Positions 1 to 14,736 of a stretch of DNA of 25,494 nt are shown here, piece after piece. Under the pieces are notes generated by a model that saw only the letters and a program-made list of their open reading frames with translations, did no database searches and was not told where the DNA came from. A program made the position numbers and the translations under genes. Origin of the DNA: an uncultured Alphaproteobacteria bacterium (GTDB lineage Bacteria; Pseudomonadota; Alphaproteobacteria; TMED127); the NCBI GenBank assembly GCA_902567145.1, contig CACFLM010000006.1, positions 1-25,494 of the forward strand, written 5' to 3'. Position 1 is the first letter of the stretch. Each line of letters begins with the position of its first letter.

Positions 1-398
1 GGTTAAAATTTTCAGTTAATTCATGCGTTGTGGAATTTAGGAAGAATACCATACACTTTTTTAGAGAATATCAAAAGATTAAGAGAGATACTGAAAAAGA
101 AATTAAAGTAAAAAAAAGGAGTTCACTCTTCTGGGACAGTAGGTTTCAAATAGAGTCAATGTTAAGCTTATTAAAATGCTATTTATTTAATGATTCAATT
201 TGGTCAGAAATAAAAAAAGATTTTAATTTAATTAGATTAAGTAAAGGAATTAGCTACCAAAGTCTTAAAACACTCCCTGTTTTAAAAATAAAAAAAAAAA
301 TCATGATTCCTTTTTTAACGAGTGAAAAAGAATTGTTATCATATGGCGTTTCTGTTAAATTTACTCCCAAAATACCATTAACAAAAAAAAATTTTTAA
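1..398 (+). CDS. tilS: TilS C-terminal part (tRNA(Ile)-lysidine synthase), 5' end outside window
   Basis: The frame ending at 398 is open back to base 3, so this is the 3' part of a gene entering from the left. A GTG at 30 is probably internal. TilS makes lysidine at the wobble C of tRNA-Ile(CAU) in the cytoplasm. The catalytic PP-loop domain is not in the window. The visible part fits the C-terminal substrate-binding region: a FREY segment, then FWDSRF, then SLKTLPVLKIKKKIMIPFL, which follows the TilS pattern of a W-D-x-R-F strand and a later 'LP.L....I..P.L' element. Position directly before ftsH is the usual alphaproteobacterial arrangement and supports the call. It ends 42 bases before ftsH. 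The call rests on weak C-terminal similarity plus gene order. Confidence 0.72.
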   Translation, partial: LKFSVNSCVVEFRKNTIHFFREYQKIKRDTEKEIKVKKRSSLFWDSRFQIESMLSLLKCYLFNDSIWSEIKKDFNLIRLSKGISYQSLKTLPVLKIKKKIMIPFLTSEKELLSYGVSVKFTPKIPLTKKNF

Positions 399-405
399 AT
401 ATTAA

Positions 406-433
406 TTGAGATTAAAATATATATAATTATATC
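406..433 (+). promoter_or_regulatory. Possible promoter directly before ftsH
   Basis: TTGAGA at 406-411 and TATATC at 428-433 have a 16-base spacer. The predicted transcription start falls within a base or two of the ftsH ATG at 441, so the mRNA would be leaderless or nearly so, which fits the lack of a ribosome-binding site. The region is very AT-rich and such matches arise by chance, so this is only a candidate. FtsH may also be reached by transcription from tilS. Confidence 0.3.
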
Positions 434-440
434 ATAATTA

Positions 441-2372
441 ATGAACAATAATCTTTTAAAAAATCTAGCTATTTGGTTGCTAATTGGATTCTTAGTTTTT
501 CTTATTATTGACTTTTATAAAACTAATGATGTGTCCCAGAGAACATCACCCGTTTCCTACTCTAATTTTCTTACTGAGATAAAAAATGGAAATGTATCAA
601 GAGTAGAAATTAGAGGTAATAATATAAAAGGCGAATATACAAATGGTTCATTTTTTTCCACTTACGCACCTAATGACATGAATCTAATTGAAAAATTAGA
701 AAATAATAATGTAGAGATAATTGCTTTGCCATTAGACAAAGGTTCTCCAGGCCTAATTGATATATTAATCTCATGGTTTCCAATGCTTCTTTTAATTGGA
801 GTTTGGATATTCTTTATGAGGCAAATGCAGTCTGGAAGTGGAAGAGCTATGGGTTTTGGTAAATCTAGAGCAAAGCTTTTAAATGAAAATAAGGATAAAG
901 TTACATTCACAGACGTGGCTGGAATAGACGAGGCAAAAGCTGAATTAGAAGAAATAGTCGAATTTCTTAAAGATCCAACAAAATTTCAAAGACTTGGAGG
1001 AAAAATCCCCAAAGGAGCTTTATTGGTAGGACCACCCGGAACTGGAAAAACACTTCTAGCAAGGGCAATTGCAGGAGAAGCCAACGTTCCTTTCTTTTCC
1101 ATTTCGGGATCTGATTTCGTTGAGATGTTTGTGGGCGTTGGAGCAAGTAGAGTAAGAGATATGTTTGAGCAAGGAAGGAAAAGTGCGCCTTGTATAATTT
1201 TCATTGACGAAATAGACGCGGTTGGAAGACACAGAGGAGCTGGATTAGGTGGTGGAAATGATGAAAGAGAACAGACTTTAAATCAACTTTTAGTTGAAAT
1301 GGATGGGTTTGATTCAACGCAGGGAGTTATTTTAATTGCCGCTACGAACAGACCAGATGTTCTTGATCCCGCTCTTCTCAGACCTGGAAGATTCGATAGA
1401 CAGGTAGTAGTTCCTAACCCAGACATTAAAGGTAGGACAAAAATCCTTGAGGTTCATACTAGAAAACTTGCACTAGCTCCAGATGTGGATATCAAAGTCA
1501 TTGCTAGAGGAACCCCCGGTTTTTCAGGTGCAGATCTTGCTAATTTATCAAATGAAGCGGCTCTTCTAGCTGCAAGAAGAAATAAAAGACTAGTTACAAT
1601 GCTAGATTTTGAAGATGCAAAAGATAAGGTAATGATGGGTGCTGAAAGAAGATCAATGGTTATGACTTTAAAAGAGAAAGAACTAACTGCCTACCACGAA
1701 GCTGGACATGCACTCGTGGGAATTTTTACCCCTGGAAATGACCCTTTGCATAAAGTAACAATCATACCACGAGGTAGAGCCTTAGGAGTTACAATGAACC
1801 TTCCGGAAAGAGATAAATATTCTGAAACTAAGACAGAAATGAAAGCTAAGTTATCAATGATTTTTGGTGGAAGGGTTGCTGAAGAGCTAATTTTTGGTAA
1901 GGAAAATATTACTTCAGGGGCTTCTAATGATATTTTACAAGCAACTCAGAGAGCAAGAGCTATGGTTGTTGAGTGGGGTATGAGTGATACTTTAGGTCCA
2001 CTAAGATATTCAGAAAATGAAGAAGATGTTTTTCTTGGAAGATCTGTAACGCAGAGAAAAAGTATGTCAGATGAAACTGCTAAGTTAATCGATCAAGAGA
2101 TAAGAAAGCTTATAGATAATGCTGAATCTCATGCGAGAAGAACTCTGAAGAAGAACATTAAACATCTACATAAACTAGCAAAAGCATTGCTCGAATATGA
2201 GACGTTATCTGGCGATGAGGTAAAAGAACTTATTAGTAAAGGTAAATTTAAAAGTAAAAAAGGATCTGATAATAATCCTTCTAATAAGAAAACCTCAATA
2301 CCGTTAGGCGGAAGCAAGGATGTTAAAAAGAGAAGGAACCTTGGACTAAACCCTAACCCTGCGACAACTTGA
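441..2372 (+). CDS. ftsH: ATP-dependent zinc metalloprotease FtsH
   Basis: Membrane-anchored AAA+ protease that degrades misfolded membrane proteins and short-lived regulators; in alphaproteobacteria and E. coli RpoH is a known substrate, and rpoH lies about 10 kb away here. The 643 residues are full length. Seen in order: transmembrane helix at about 8-24, short periplasmic domain, second helix at about 105-126, Walker A GPPGTGKT (197-204), pore motif FVGVG (about 228), Walker B IIFIDE (250-255), second region of homology [17 protein letters not shown] (about 301), zinc site HEAGH (417-421), and a basic low-complexity tail. The ATG at 441 has no clear Shine-Dalgarno sequence; a promoter-like pair sits just upstream (see separate entry). 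Twelve bases separate it from folP. Confidence 0.98.
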   Translation: MNNNLLKNLAIWLLIGFLVFLIIDFYKTNDVSQRTSPVSYSNFLTEIKNGNVSRVEIRGNNIKGEYTNGSFFSTYAPNDMNLIEKLENNNVEIIALPLDKGSPGLIDILISWFPMLLLIGVWIFFMRQMQSGSGRAMGFGKSRAKLLNENKDKVTFTDVAGIDEAKAELEEIVEFLKDPTKFQRLGGKIPKGALLVGPPGTGKTLLARAIAGEANVPFFSISGSDFVEMFVGVGASRVRDMFEQGRKSAPCIIFIDEIDAVGRHRGAGLGGGNDEREQTLNQLLVEMDGFDSTQGVILIAATNRPDVLDPALLRPGRFDRQVVVPNPDIKGRTKILEVHTRKLALAPDVDIKVIARGTPGFSGADLANLSNEAALLAARRNKRLVTMLDFEDAKDKVMMGAERRSMVMTLKEKELTAYHEAGHALVGIFTPGNDPLHKVTIIPRGRALGVTMNLPERDKYSETKTEMKAKLSMIFGGRVAEELIFGKENITSGASNDILQATQRARAMVVEWGMSDTLGPLRYSENEEDVFLGRSVTQRKSMSDETAKLIDQEIRKLIDNAESHARRTLKKNIKHLHKLAKALLEYETLSGDEVKELISKGKFKSKKGSDNNPSNKKTSIPLGGSKDVKKRRNLGLNPNPATT

Positions 2373-2384
2373 CAAAAAATATAG

Positions 2385-3452
2385 TTGATTTCCTCAGAAT
2401 TAAAATACAATTTAAGACCGTTTGGATTAGTTAACAACGAGAACGGAAAGATTTTATCTAAAGAAAATCAAGCAGTTCTTATACAAGGATTATATTTTTC
2501 AAAGATTGAGGTTATTTCAAGGTTAAAATCAACTAAGAAGAGAGAAATACTTGCGTTCCCCCACTTCTTTTCTAAATTTGATAAAAATAAGGTTATATGC
2601 GATCTTTACAATAAACTTAACTATCAAGATAAAAATTTAAAAAGGACCTTATTTAAAAATAAAAAGTTTTCTATATTTGGTATTTTGAATATTACTCCTG
2701 ATAGTTTTTCGGATGGAGGAGTTAATTTAAGTTTGCTAGAAGCAACTAAAAATGCACATAAGATGGTTGATCAAGGAGCATCTTTTATTGATATTGGAGG
2801 GGAATCAACGAGGCCTGGTGCTAATGTTGTGAGTGCGGAGAACGAAATATCTAGAATAATGCCTATAATACAAAGACTTAACTCTGACAAAATAGATCTA
2901 TCCTTAGATACAAGAAATTCATCAACAATGGAGTTTGGAATTATATCTGGGGTAAAAATCATAAATGACGTTAGTGGTCTTCTCCATGACAAAAAAAGTA
3001 TAGAGGTAATTAAAAAATATAATATGCCTGTAATTATAATGCATATGCCTGGTACACCTAAGACAATGATGAAAAAAAACAAATACTCTGATGTGGTTCT
3101 TGATGTGTATGATTTTTTCCAAGAAAGAATCAATTTTATTACTCGATACGGTATAAAGCGTGAAAATATTATTGTTGACCCCGGGATTGGATTTGGTAAG
3201 GATTATAAACAGAATCTAGACTTAATTAAAAACTTATCAATTTTCCATTCTTTGGGTGTTCCTCTAATGTTAGGTGTTTCAAGAAAAAGGTTTATTCAGT
3301 CTATATCAAATGAAGCTGATCCTCAACAACGGCTAGGAGGGACTATTTCAGCTACTTTATCTGCAATGGAACAAGGTATCAGGATACATAGAGTTCATGA
3401 CATTAAAGAAGTGAATCAAGCATTAATGGTTTTTGAAAGATTAGTTAATTAA
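2385..3452 (+). CDS. folP: Dihydropteroate synthase with N-terminal extension
   Basis: Cytoplasmic folate enzyme joining 4-aminobenzoate to hydroxymethyl-dihydropterin diphosphate; the target of sulfonamides. The catalytic TIM barrel starts near residue 98 with FGILNITPDSFSDGG and continues with DIGGESTRPGA, INDVSG, MHMPGTPKTMM, DPGIGFGK and GVSRKRFI. These are the standard pterin, phosphate and pABA binding segments. The protein has 355 residues against about 280 in E. coli. The extra ~95 N-terminal residues are of unknown role; longer FolP proteins are common in alphaproteobacteria. Its TTG start at 2385 lies 12 bases after ftsH and has no strong ribosome-binding site, so translation may be coupled. 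The stop overlaps the glmM start in TAATG. Confidence 0.95.
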   Translation: MISSELKYNLRPFGLVNNENGKILSKENQAVLIQGLYFSKIEVISRLKSTKKREILAFPHFFSKFDKNKVICDLYNKLNYQDKNLKRTLFKNKKFSIFGILNITPDSFSDGGVNLSLLEATKNAHKMVDQGASFIDIGGESTRPGANVVSAENEISRIMPIIQRLNSDKIDLSLDTRNSSTMEFGIISGVKIINDVSGLLHDKKSIEVIKKYNMPVIIMHMPGTPKTMMKKNKYSDVVLDVYDFFQERINFITRYGIKRENIIVDPGIGFGKDYKQNLDLIKNLSIFHSLGVPLMLGVSRKRFIQSISNEADPQQRLGGTISATLSAMEQGIRIHRVHDIKEVNQALMVFERLVN

Positions 3453-4772
3453 TGAAAAAAAAATATTTTGGTACTGATGGTATTAGGGGAACTTTTAATA
3501 GATTTCCTATAACATCTTCTTTTTTTTTAGATTTAACTAAATCAATTAAAAAAACTTATAATAATATTGATAAGGTACTTATAGGTAAAGATACCAGAGA
3601 GTCATCTGATTTAATAGAATCTGATATTGCATTAGGATTTAAAAACGTTAACGTGAAATGTTCTTCATGTGGAATAGTATCCACTCCAATGTTGTCTTTT
3701 AATACCAAAGAATTTAACTATGATTTTGGGATAATGATTTCAGCATCACACAACCCTTATGAAGATAATGGGATCAAAATATTTGATAGTAATGGCGAGA
3801 AACTTAGTGATCAAGATGAGCTAAAAATAGAAAAGAATCTTAATTTAACTGGGATAGATCACTCCTCTGAAAATATTTTCAACAATCTTAATAATGTTAG
3901 TTATTCTAAATATGAGGATAGATTAGTAAAGAAATTTGCTGATTTAAAAGGATTTAATCAAAATATTTTTTTAGACTGCGCAAATGGATCATTAAGTCAA
4001 ATTGCTCCAAATATTTTTGAAAGATTAGATCTAAATTTCTCTTGTTCTGGAGTTCAACCTAACGGGATAAATATAAATAAAAATTGTGGAGCAACATTTC
4101 CTCTTGAACTTTCTAAAAATACAAGAAAAACTAAATCAAATCTTGGAATATCATTTGATGGAGACGCGGATAGAGTTATCTTTTGTGATGAATTAGGTAA
4201 GATTGTTGATGGGGATCATATCTTAGCAATACTGGCTTTATTTTTAAAAAACACAGATCAATTAAAGGATAATCTCGTGATAAGTACAAAAATGTCTAAC
4301 TTAGGTTTCAGAAATTTCTTAAATGAAAAAGATATAAACTTTCTATTATCAGATGTAGGAGATAGATATGTTGTTGAATTAATGAAGAAAAATAACTGTA
4401 TTTTAGGAGGAGAACAGTCTGGACATATAATTTTTTCAGAAAATTCTTTTTGTGGTGATGGAATATATACAGCGCTTATGATAATTAAAATCCTAGAAGA
4501 GAATAAATGTAATCTATCCAATTTATGTGAAAAGCTTTTCACTAAAGCTCCTCAAAAGTTAATAAACTTTAAATTAAAACAAAACCCACAAGAGGTTATA
4601 AAAAACTCAAAGGTTCAAAATATTTTAGATAGGATTTCAAATTTAGAAGATTGCGATGTTCTTTTAAGAAAGTCCGGTACTGAAAATTTATTAAGATTGA
4701 TGGTTCAAGGTACTTCTGAATCATTAGTAAATGATGTTATAAAAGAATTTCAATATGAAATTAACAAAATAG

Positions 4773-4783
<11 letters not shown>
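3452..4783 (+). CDS. glmM: Phosphoglucosamine mutase
   Basis: Interconverts glucosamine-6-phosphate and glucosamine-1-phosphate, the step before UDP-GlcNAc for peptidoglycan and lipopolysaccharide. The 443 residues match the family length. Seen: N-terminal KYFGTDGIRG; active-site serine loop ISASHNP with the phospho-serine at residue 99; metal-binding loop SFDGDADR near 240; sugar-binding GGEQSGH; phosphate-binding RKSGTE near the C-terminus. The ATG overlaps the folP stop by one base, and the 3' end overlaps thiD by 11 bases. Placement after ftsH-folP supports GlmM over other phosphohexomutases. Confidence 0.97.
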
Positions 4784-7445
<2,662 letters not shown>

Positions 7446-9272
7446 ATGTTTTTTTTATCTAATGAAATATTTATTTATTTAAGTCTCGTTATAGTTCTAA
7501 TGAGTATGATATTTTATGCACTTGATTTTTTATCTATTGTAGTGAAATCAATTGTTATCCTTACATTCTTGCTTATATTCTTTTCATTATTTCCATTTTT
7601 AGATAATGGTGGTCAAAATCTTTTAAATCCTCAAGCAATACTAAAGGGATTTAGTAATACGTCGTTGATTACCGTTTTGTGTTTGTTAATCCTTGGTCAA
7701 GGAGTTGTTCAGACAAGAGCATTGGACAATGTTTTATCTAATTTAACGAGAGCTTTTCCAGATAAACCTAACTTAATAATAATTTTTTGCTTATTGCTTG
7801 TTTTGATTTTGAGTGCTTTCATTAATAACACTCCAGTTGTAATAATTTTTATTCCTATTTTACAAGGTATAATTAAAAATATGAATTCGTCCCTAGGTAA
7901 ATTTCTAATGCCACTTAGCTATGTTGCAATTTTGGGAGGAATGACCACTTTAATTGGCTCAAGTACAAACTTGTTGGTATCCGATTCATTAAAAACATAT
8001 TCAGACATTGACTTAGGCTTTTTTGATTTTACTTTAGCCGGTTCTATCATAGCTTTATCGGGGTTTTTATACGTAATTATTTTTTCAAAGTTCAGATTAT
8101 TTCTCAAAGATAGGTCGCCAACTGCGAATATATTTTTAGATAACAGGGAAAATAACTTTATTACACAGGTAATAATTAATGAAAATTCTGATTTAATCGG
8201 AAAAAGTACTCTCGAGGGAAAGTTTCCGGGACTAGAAAAAATAAAAATATTAATGATTCAGAGGGGAGAGCATGCTGAACATGGTCCTTTCGAGGGTCTT
8301 ATATTAGAGAAGGATGATATTCTTGTTGTTTCTATCAGTCGTGAGAAATTAACAGAGATACTTGCTAAAAATATCGTTTCGTTAGAATATGCTCAAAAAG
8401 ATTCACAACCCTTGGAATATCAACTTATCACCGAAGCTATGGTTACACCTTCATCTAGTCTTGTTGGAAATACAATTGAAAATGTTAGTTTTAGGTATAG
8501 ATATAATTGTTTAGTAATTGGATTACAAAGAAAGTCTAGAATTTTAACTAAGCAAATGGGAGAACTTCCATTAGAACCTGGTGATATATTGTTGATTCAA
8601 GGCAATGCAGATGTCATTAAGAATTTGAGAACACAAAGCGATCTTCTTACGATGGAGTGGGCTACTTCTGAAATTCATAATAAAGAAATAGCTAATAAAT
8701 CATTATTAATTTTTCTTACTGTAATTTCATTGGGAGCTTTTGAGATACTTCCGCTAGTTGTTGCTTCTTTGTTGGGTGTTGTATCAATTCTTTTTTTTAA
8801 AGTCTTGAATATTAGACAGATTTTTAGAAGTATTGATAATAACCTTCTCCTTTTAATTGTTACCTCGTTAGCTCTTGGTCAAGTTATTCAGGTAACAGGA
8901 ACAGCTAACTTTTTATCTGAAATGCTCTTACAAATTTTAGAGGGATCATCACCAATGACTGTGATTCTTTGCTTTTATATATTAGTTTCAATAACAACAA
9001 ACTTTATATCAAATAATGCGTGTGCAGTATTATTTTCTCCAATAGCAATTGATATTGCCGACAAGTTATCTGTTGACCCTAAGACACTTGCTATAGCACT
9101 TATTTTCGCTGTTAATACTTCTTTCTTAACTCCTTTAGCTTATCAAACTAATCTATTGGTAATGGGCCCAGGACATTATAAATTTATTGATTACGTGAAA
9201 TTTGGACTTCCATTAACAATTTTGTGTTGGTTTATATTTTTTATTACATTCCCAATATTTTATAAAATATGA
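7446..9272 (+). CDS. SLC13-type (divalent anion:Na+ symporter-like) permease with two RCK_C domains
   Basis: Inner-membrane transporter of 608 residues. The N-terminal half has several hydrophobic helices (about residues 5-215) including INNTPVVIIFIPIL and GSSTNLLVSDSL, the paired 'NTP' and 'SSTN' loops of the SLC13/ArsB-like fold. The second membrane half repeats them as FISNNACAVLFSPIA and NTSFLTPLAYQTN (about 515-570). Between the halves are two TrkA-C/RCK_C-like regulatory domains (about 230-300 and 322-392), each ending in a GDILL/DDILVV strand. Substrate cannot be told; related proteins carry sulfate, thiosulfate, dicarboxylates or amino sulfonates. Its TGA overlaps the serC ATG (ATGA), so it heads an operon with serC-hisZ-purA. 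Confidence 0.88.
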   Translation: MFFLSNEIFIYLSLVIVLMSMIFYALDFLSIVVKSIVILTFLLIFFSLFPFLDNGGQNLLNPQAILKGFSNTSLITVLCLLILGQGVVQTRALDNVLSNLTRAFPDKPNLIIIFCLLLVLILSAFINNTPVVIIFIPILQGIIKNMNSSLGKFLMPLSYVAILGGMTTLIGSSTNLLVSDSLKTYSDIDLGFFDFTLAGSIIALSGFLYVIIFSKFRLFLKDRSPTANIFLDNRENNFITQVIINENSDLIGKSTLEGKFPGLEKIKILMIQRGEHAEHGPFEGLILEKDDILVVSISREKLTEILAKNIVSLEYAQKDSQPLEYQLITEAMVTPSSSLVGNTIENVSFRYRYNCLVIGLQRKSRILTKQMGELPLEPGDILLIQGNADVIKNLRTQSDLLTMEWATSEIHNKEIANKSLLIFLTVISLGAFEILPLVVASLLGVVSILFFKVLNIRQIFRSIDNNLLLLIVTSLALGQVIQVTGTANFLSEMLLQILEGSSPMTVILCFYILVSITTNFISNNACAVLFSPIAIDIADKLSVDPKTLAIALIFAVNTSFLTPLAYQTNLLVMGPGHYKFIDYVKFGLPLTILCWFIFFITFPIFYKI

Positions 9273-10339
9273 AACTACCTCAAATTGATAAACCTATTAA
9301 CCCAAAATTTTCTTCTGGTCCAACAACAAAACCAGGCGGTTGGAGTTTAAAAAAAATAAATGATAAGTATCTTGGTCGATATCATAGATCAGATGATGTG
9401 AAAGAATTCATTAAAAATCAGATGAGTAGGATAAAAGAAATCTTAAAGATCCCAAGTAATTTCAAAATTTTTCTTACTCCAGGCTCATGTACGGGTGCAA
9501 TGGAAGCAGTTATATGGAGTGTTCTTGGAAAAAGAGCAATTACTTGCCTCATTTATGATTACTGGTCAATGGAATGGCATGAGGATTTAAAAAAATTAAA
9601 TTTAAAAGTTGATGCTAGAATATCGCTAGATGGTTCGATTCCAGACTTAGATGATATTCCATTAGATAATGATTTATTATTTGTTTGGACAGGAACGACA
9701 ACAGGTATTTCTATAAATAATTTAGAATTTTTAAATTCTAAGCAAGAGGGTTTAATTGTTTGCGACATAAATTCAGCTGCTTTTATTTATGATATCCCTT
9801 GGAATAAAATAGATATATCTACCTTTTCTTGGCAAAAAGCATTGGGCTCAGAATCTCAACATGGTGTTGTGGTTATGAGTCCTAAGGCAATTGAAAGACT
9901 TGAGTCAAGAGCTGTACCAAAAATTTTTGATTTTATAAAAAATAATTTTGTAATTAATACTCCTTCATTATTAACAATTTCGGACTTAGAATTATGTTTA
10001 GATTTATATGAAAAGAATGGAGGCTTAAACAGAAGTAATAAGATTTCAAAGGAAAATAAGTTGGTTTTTGATAAATGGGAAGAAAGAAGCGAATTTGTTA
10101 GTTATTTTGTGAAAGAAAGAAGGTATCAAGCAATTTCGCCGGTTTATTTAGTATTTAAAAAAAAAATCCCATATGAAGATATCTTTAAATTTTTAAGTTT
10201 TAACAAAATTGCTTGCGATATAAGGAATTACAGAAAGACTCAACCTGGTGTTAGAATATGGACAGGACCTACAATAAAAAAAAATGATTTAATTGCTCTC
10301 ACAAATTGGCTAGATTGGTGTTTTAATAATTTTGAGTAA
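9269..10339 (+). CDS. serC: Phosphoserine aminotransferase, alphaproteobacterial type
   Basis: PLP enzyme converting 3-phosphohydroxypyruvate and glutamate to phosphoserine. The 356 residues match the SerC subfamily of alphaproteobacteria and Methanosarcina rather than the E. coli type. Supporting segments are FSSGPTTKPGGWSL at the N-terminus, LGRYHRS, TPGSCTGAMEA, VWTGTTTGISI, CDINSAAF and the PLP-lysine loop FSWQKALG with Lys190, followed by SQHGVVVMSP. NTPSLL and the C-terminal GVRIWTGPT also fit. It overlaps the permease by 4 bases and ends 3 bases before hisZ. In many alphaproteobacteria serA lies between serC and hisZ or purA; here it is absent. Confidence 0.93.
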   Translation: MKLPQIDKPINPKFSSGPTTKPGGWSLKKINDKYLGRYHRSDDVKEFIKNQMSRIKEILKIPSNFKIFLTPGSCTGAMEAVIWSVLGKRAITCLIYDYWSMEWHEDLKKLNLKVDARISLDGSIPDLDDIPLDNDLLFVWTGTTTGISINNLEFLNSKQEGLIVCDINSAAFIYDIPWNKIDISTFSWQKALGSESQHGVVVMSPKAIERLESRAVPKIFDFIKNNFVINTPSLLTISDLELCLDLYEKNGGLNRSNKISKENKLVFDKWEERSEFVSYFVKERRYQAISPVYLVFKKKIPYEDIFKFLSFNKIACDIRNYRKTQPGVRIWTGPTIKKNDLIALTNWLDWCFNNFE

Positions 10340-10342
10340 CAA

Positions 10343-11476
10343 GTGAAAAGTCAATTATTGCCAGAAGGTTTTAGGGATGGGCTGCCAGAGATAGCAGAAC
10401 TAGAATGTCAGATTAACTCTTTTTTTCTAGATTTGATGAGGTTGAATGGGTTTATGACTGTAAAGCCACCTCTTGTTGAATTTGAAAGTTCTTTATTCTT
10501 TCTTACAAAAGATTCGGATAATATTAATTCTTTTAGAGTGATGGATCCGTTGACGCAAAAAATAATGGGGATACGCTCTGATATTACAATGCAAGTGGCA
10601 AGAATTGCATGTGGTTCTTTATCCAATGTCAATAGACCCCTAAGGCTTTGTTATGCTGGTGAGATACTAAAAGTAAAAAATAATAATATTAATTTATCTA
10701 GGCAGTTTACCCAAATAGGTTCAGAAATAATTGGAGTAGGAGATAATTATTGCCTAAACGAAATAATCAACTTAATAATTGAAATTTTAAATAAACTTAA
10801 AATAAAAAAATTTATAATTAATTTTTCTATGCCAAATTTGATTAAATTAATTGCTAGAGATTTTAAATTGAATAAATCTGATTATGAAATTTTAGTTAAT
10901 TGTTACAGAAACAAAAATATTCATAAAATTAAAAATATTTCAACGAACTTATTTGAAATGTCTGAATATCTTTTAGGCGGCATAGGTAATATAGATAAAA
11001 AAGTAGATTATTTTAAAAAATATAGATTACCAAAGAATATAGAAAAAGAAATCGTTAACTTTATTGATGAAATTAAAAAAATCAAAGCTGAGTTCTTAGA
11101 TTGTGAAATAATTATCGATCCTCTTGAAATTGATGAGTCAAATTATCACGATGGATTTTGTTTTAAAATTTATTCTGAGAACTCAAAAGAGCTTTTCACA
11201 GGAGGTGGTTATAAAGTTGAAAATGAAAGGTGTGTTGGTTTTTCTGGTTTTTTAGAGAATCTTATCTTAGAATCCTCCATAAAGACTCCAAAGAAAAAGA
11301 AGATATTTGTAGAAAATAATTTGGATTTTAAAAAAATTAAATCACTTCAACAAAAAAATAAAATGATTGTAGTTAAAGCTGTAAAAGAATTTAATAAAGC
11401 AGAGTTAATAAAACAAGCAAAAGTTCAAGGATGTCAGAATTATTTCTATAAAAATTCAATTCATAAGGTTAAGTAA
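10343..11476 (+). CDS. hisZ: ATP phosphoribosyltransferase regulatory subunit HisZ
   Basis: HisRS-like paralogue that forms a complex with the short-form HisG and is needed for the first step of histidine synthesis. It has the class II synthetase core: LLPEGFRDGLPEIAELE at the start, a motif-2 region around FRVMDPLTQKIMGIRSDIT with RPLRLCYAGEI, and a Gly-rich FTGGGYKVENERCVGFSGF near 290. It lacks the C-terminal anticodon-binding domain of true HisRS. At 377 residues it has the HisZ length. GTG start at 10343. The stop abuts the purA ATG with no gap. It implies a short HisG elsewhere in the genome. Confidence 0.9.
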   Translation: MKSQLLPEGFRDGLPEIAELECQINSFFLDLMRLNGFMTVKPPLVEFESSLFFLTKDSDNINSFRVMDPLTQKIMGIRSDITMQVARIACGSLSNVNRPLRLCYAGEILKVKNNNINLSRQFTQIGSEIIGVGDNYCLNEIINLIIEILNKLKIKKFIINFSMPNLIKLIARDFKLNKSDYEILVNCYRNKNIHKIKNISTNLFEMSEYLLGGIGNIDKKVDYFKKYRLPKNIEKEIVNFIDEIKKIKAEFLDCEIIIDPLEIDESNYHDGFCFKIYSENSKELFTGGGYKVENERCVGFSGFLENLILESSIKTPKKKKIFVENNLDFKKIKSLQQKNKMIVVKAVKEFNKAELIKQAKVQGCQNYFYKNSIHKVK

Positions 11477-13652
<2,176 letters not shown>

Positions 13653-13660
13653 ATTTTATG

Positions 13661-13688
13661 ATAATACATACAAAAAAATAAATTTCAA
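13661..13688 (-). promoter_or_regulatory. Sigma-70-like promoter of rpoH
   Basis: On the minus strand TTGAAA (13688-13683) and TATTAT (13666-13661) are separated by 16 bases, a near-consensus pair. Only 8 bases lie between the -10 box and the rpoH ATG (first base 13652). The predicted start site is within a base or two of the ATG, so the transcript would be leaderless or carry a minimal leader. No Shine-Dalgarno sequence is present between them. Confidence 0.5.
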
Positions 13689-13703
13689 CAATAAAATGAA
13701 TAT

Positions 13704-13736
13704 AAGATGAACAAATTATTATTTTTCATTCATCTT
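13704..13736. repeat. 8-bp inverted repeat over the rluD stop codon
   Basis: AAGATGAA at 13704-13711 is matched by TTCATCTT at 13729-13736 with a 17-base loop, perfect over 8 pairs. It spans the rluD TGA (13728-13726) and lies upstream of the rpoH promoter. No T-tract follows on the minus strand, so it is not an ordinary terminator. It may stabilise the rluD mRNA end or may be chance in AT-rich DNA. Confidence 0.3.
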
Positions 13737-14736
13737 TTAAAGAATTTACTGAAAATATTGACAAATTCTTAAATAATTTATTGAAATCTTTTGGCATTCT
13801 TGAATTGAAAGATAGATATGTCTTCTTTTTTGGATGATAAAAACCAAGATAATTAGCGTGAAGCGCATGTCTTTGCGGTTTAATGAAGTCTTCGAATAGG
13901 ATGTTTTTAAGGCCATTGGGTATATTTAAATAGTAATTATTCCGACTATATTTTTTATCACCAATAATAGGGTTACCAATATGACTCATATGCAACCTTA
14001 TCTGATGAGTTCTTCCAGTTAACAGTTTGCATTTAATATGACTAATTTTTATTTTTTCATTTATTATAAATGTATCAATCAATGTGAATTTGGTAATAGC
14101 AATTTTACCTAAATTAGATGAAGTAACCGCCATTTTTTTTCTATTTAATTTTGACCTCGAAATTCTTGTTTCTATAACTCCTTTTGGCTTAGATAAATGA
14201 TTCCATGTTAATAGGTTATATTCCCTTTCTACAGACTTTTCTTTAAATTGTTTTGATAAACTATTGTGAGTAATATCGTCTTTAGCAAATACTAAAAGAC
14301 CACTTGTCATTTTATCAATTCTATGAACTACTCCCGGTCTCAGAACGCCACCAATACCTGAAAGATTTTTGCAATGTGATAGTAATGCATTGACTAAGGT
14401 TTTATCACTATTTCCTGCTCCAGGATGAACAACAATTCCAGCAGCTTTATCTAAAACAATTAAATTGTTGTCTTCATACACAATATTTAGATCTAATTTT
14501 TGAGGAGCTAATTCATATTTTTTAGGTTTGGGAATATGTAATGTAAGTTTTCCTGATTCTTTTAATTTAAAAGATGGCTGATAAATTACTTTATCGTTAA
14601 ACTTAAGCGATCCATCTAAAATTAAGTTCTTAAGACGATTTCTAGATAGATCTTTTAATTTTTGAGAAATATGTACATCAACTCTTTTATCTAGATCATT
14701 GCTAGTTACAAAAATAGTTATATAATTTGGCTTCAA
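13726..14736 (-). CDS. rluD: 23S rRNA pseudouridine synthase RluD family
   Basis: Converts uridines of helix 69 of 23S rRNA to pseudouridine. The 336 residues hold an N-terminal S4 RNA-binding domain (DKRVDVHISQKLKDLSRNRL, then LDGSLKFNDKVI) and the RsuA/RluD catalytic domain with NLIVLDKAAGIVVHPG, GGVLRPGVVHRIDKMTSG (catalytic Asp141 of HRID) and LLTGRTHQIRLHMSHIG. The start is a TTG at 14736 preceded by a good AAGGA ribosome-binding sequence 9 bases away, with an in-frame stop just upstream, so it cannot start earlier. This places its start codon directly on the ATG of the divergent gene. RluA/RluC family members look alike; linkage to rpoH favours the alphaproteobacterial RluD-type protein. 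Confidence 0.9.
   Translation of the reverse strand: MKPNYITIFVTSNDLDKRVDVHISQKLKDLSRNRLKNLILDGSLKFNDKVIYQPSFKLKESGKLTLHIPKPKKYELAPQKLDLNIVYEDNNLIVLDKAAGIVVHPGAGNSDKTLVNALLSHCKNLSGIGGVLRPGVVHRIDKMTSGLLVFAKDDITHNSLSKQFKEKSVEREYNLLTWNHLSKPKGVIETRISRSKLNRKKMAVTSSNLGKIAITKFTLIDTFIINEKIKISHIKCKLLTGRTHQIRLHMSHIGNPIIGDKKYSRNNYYLNIPNGLKNILFEDFIKPQRHALHANYLGFYHPKKKTYLSFNSRMPKDFNKLFKNLSIFSVNSLKDE
14699..14726 (+). promoter_or_regulatory. Promoter inside rluD for the small membrane protein operon
   Basis: TTGCTA at 14699-14704 and a perfect TATAAT at 14721-14726 have a 16-base spacer. The ATG of the plus-strand gene is at 14736, 9 bases after the -10 box, so the mRNA would have at most a 2-3 base leader. 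The promoter lies within the 5' coding region of the oppositely transcribed rluD. Confidence 0.45.

Noticed and set aside
30..398. A complete 122-residue gene starting at GTG 30
   Set aside because: The frame is open to the window edge and the sequence matches only the C-terminal region of TilS, so the GTG is most likely internal.
10343..11476. Histidyl-tRNA synthetase (hisS)
   Set aside because: The class II core is present, but the anticodon-binding domain is missing and the length (377) and link to purA fit HisZ.
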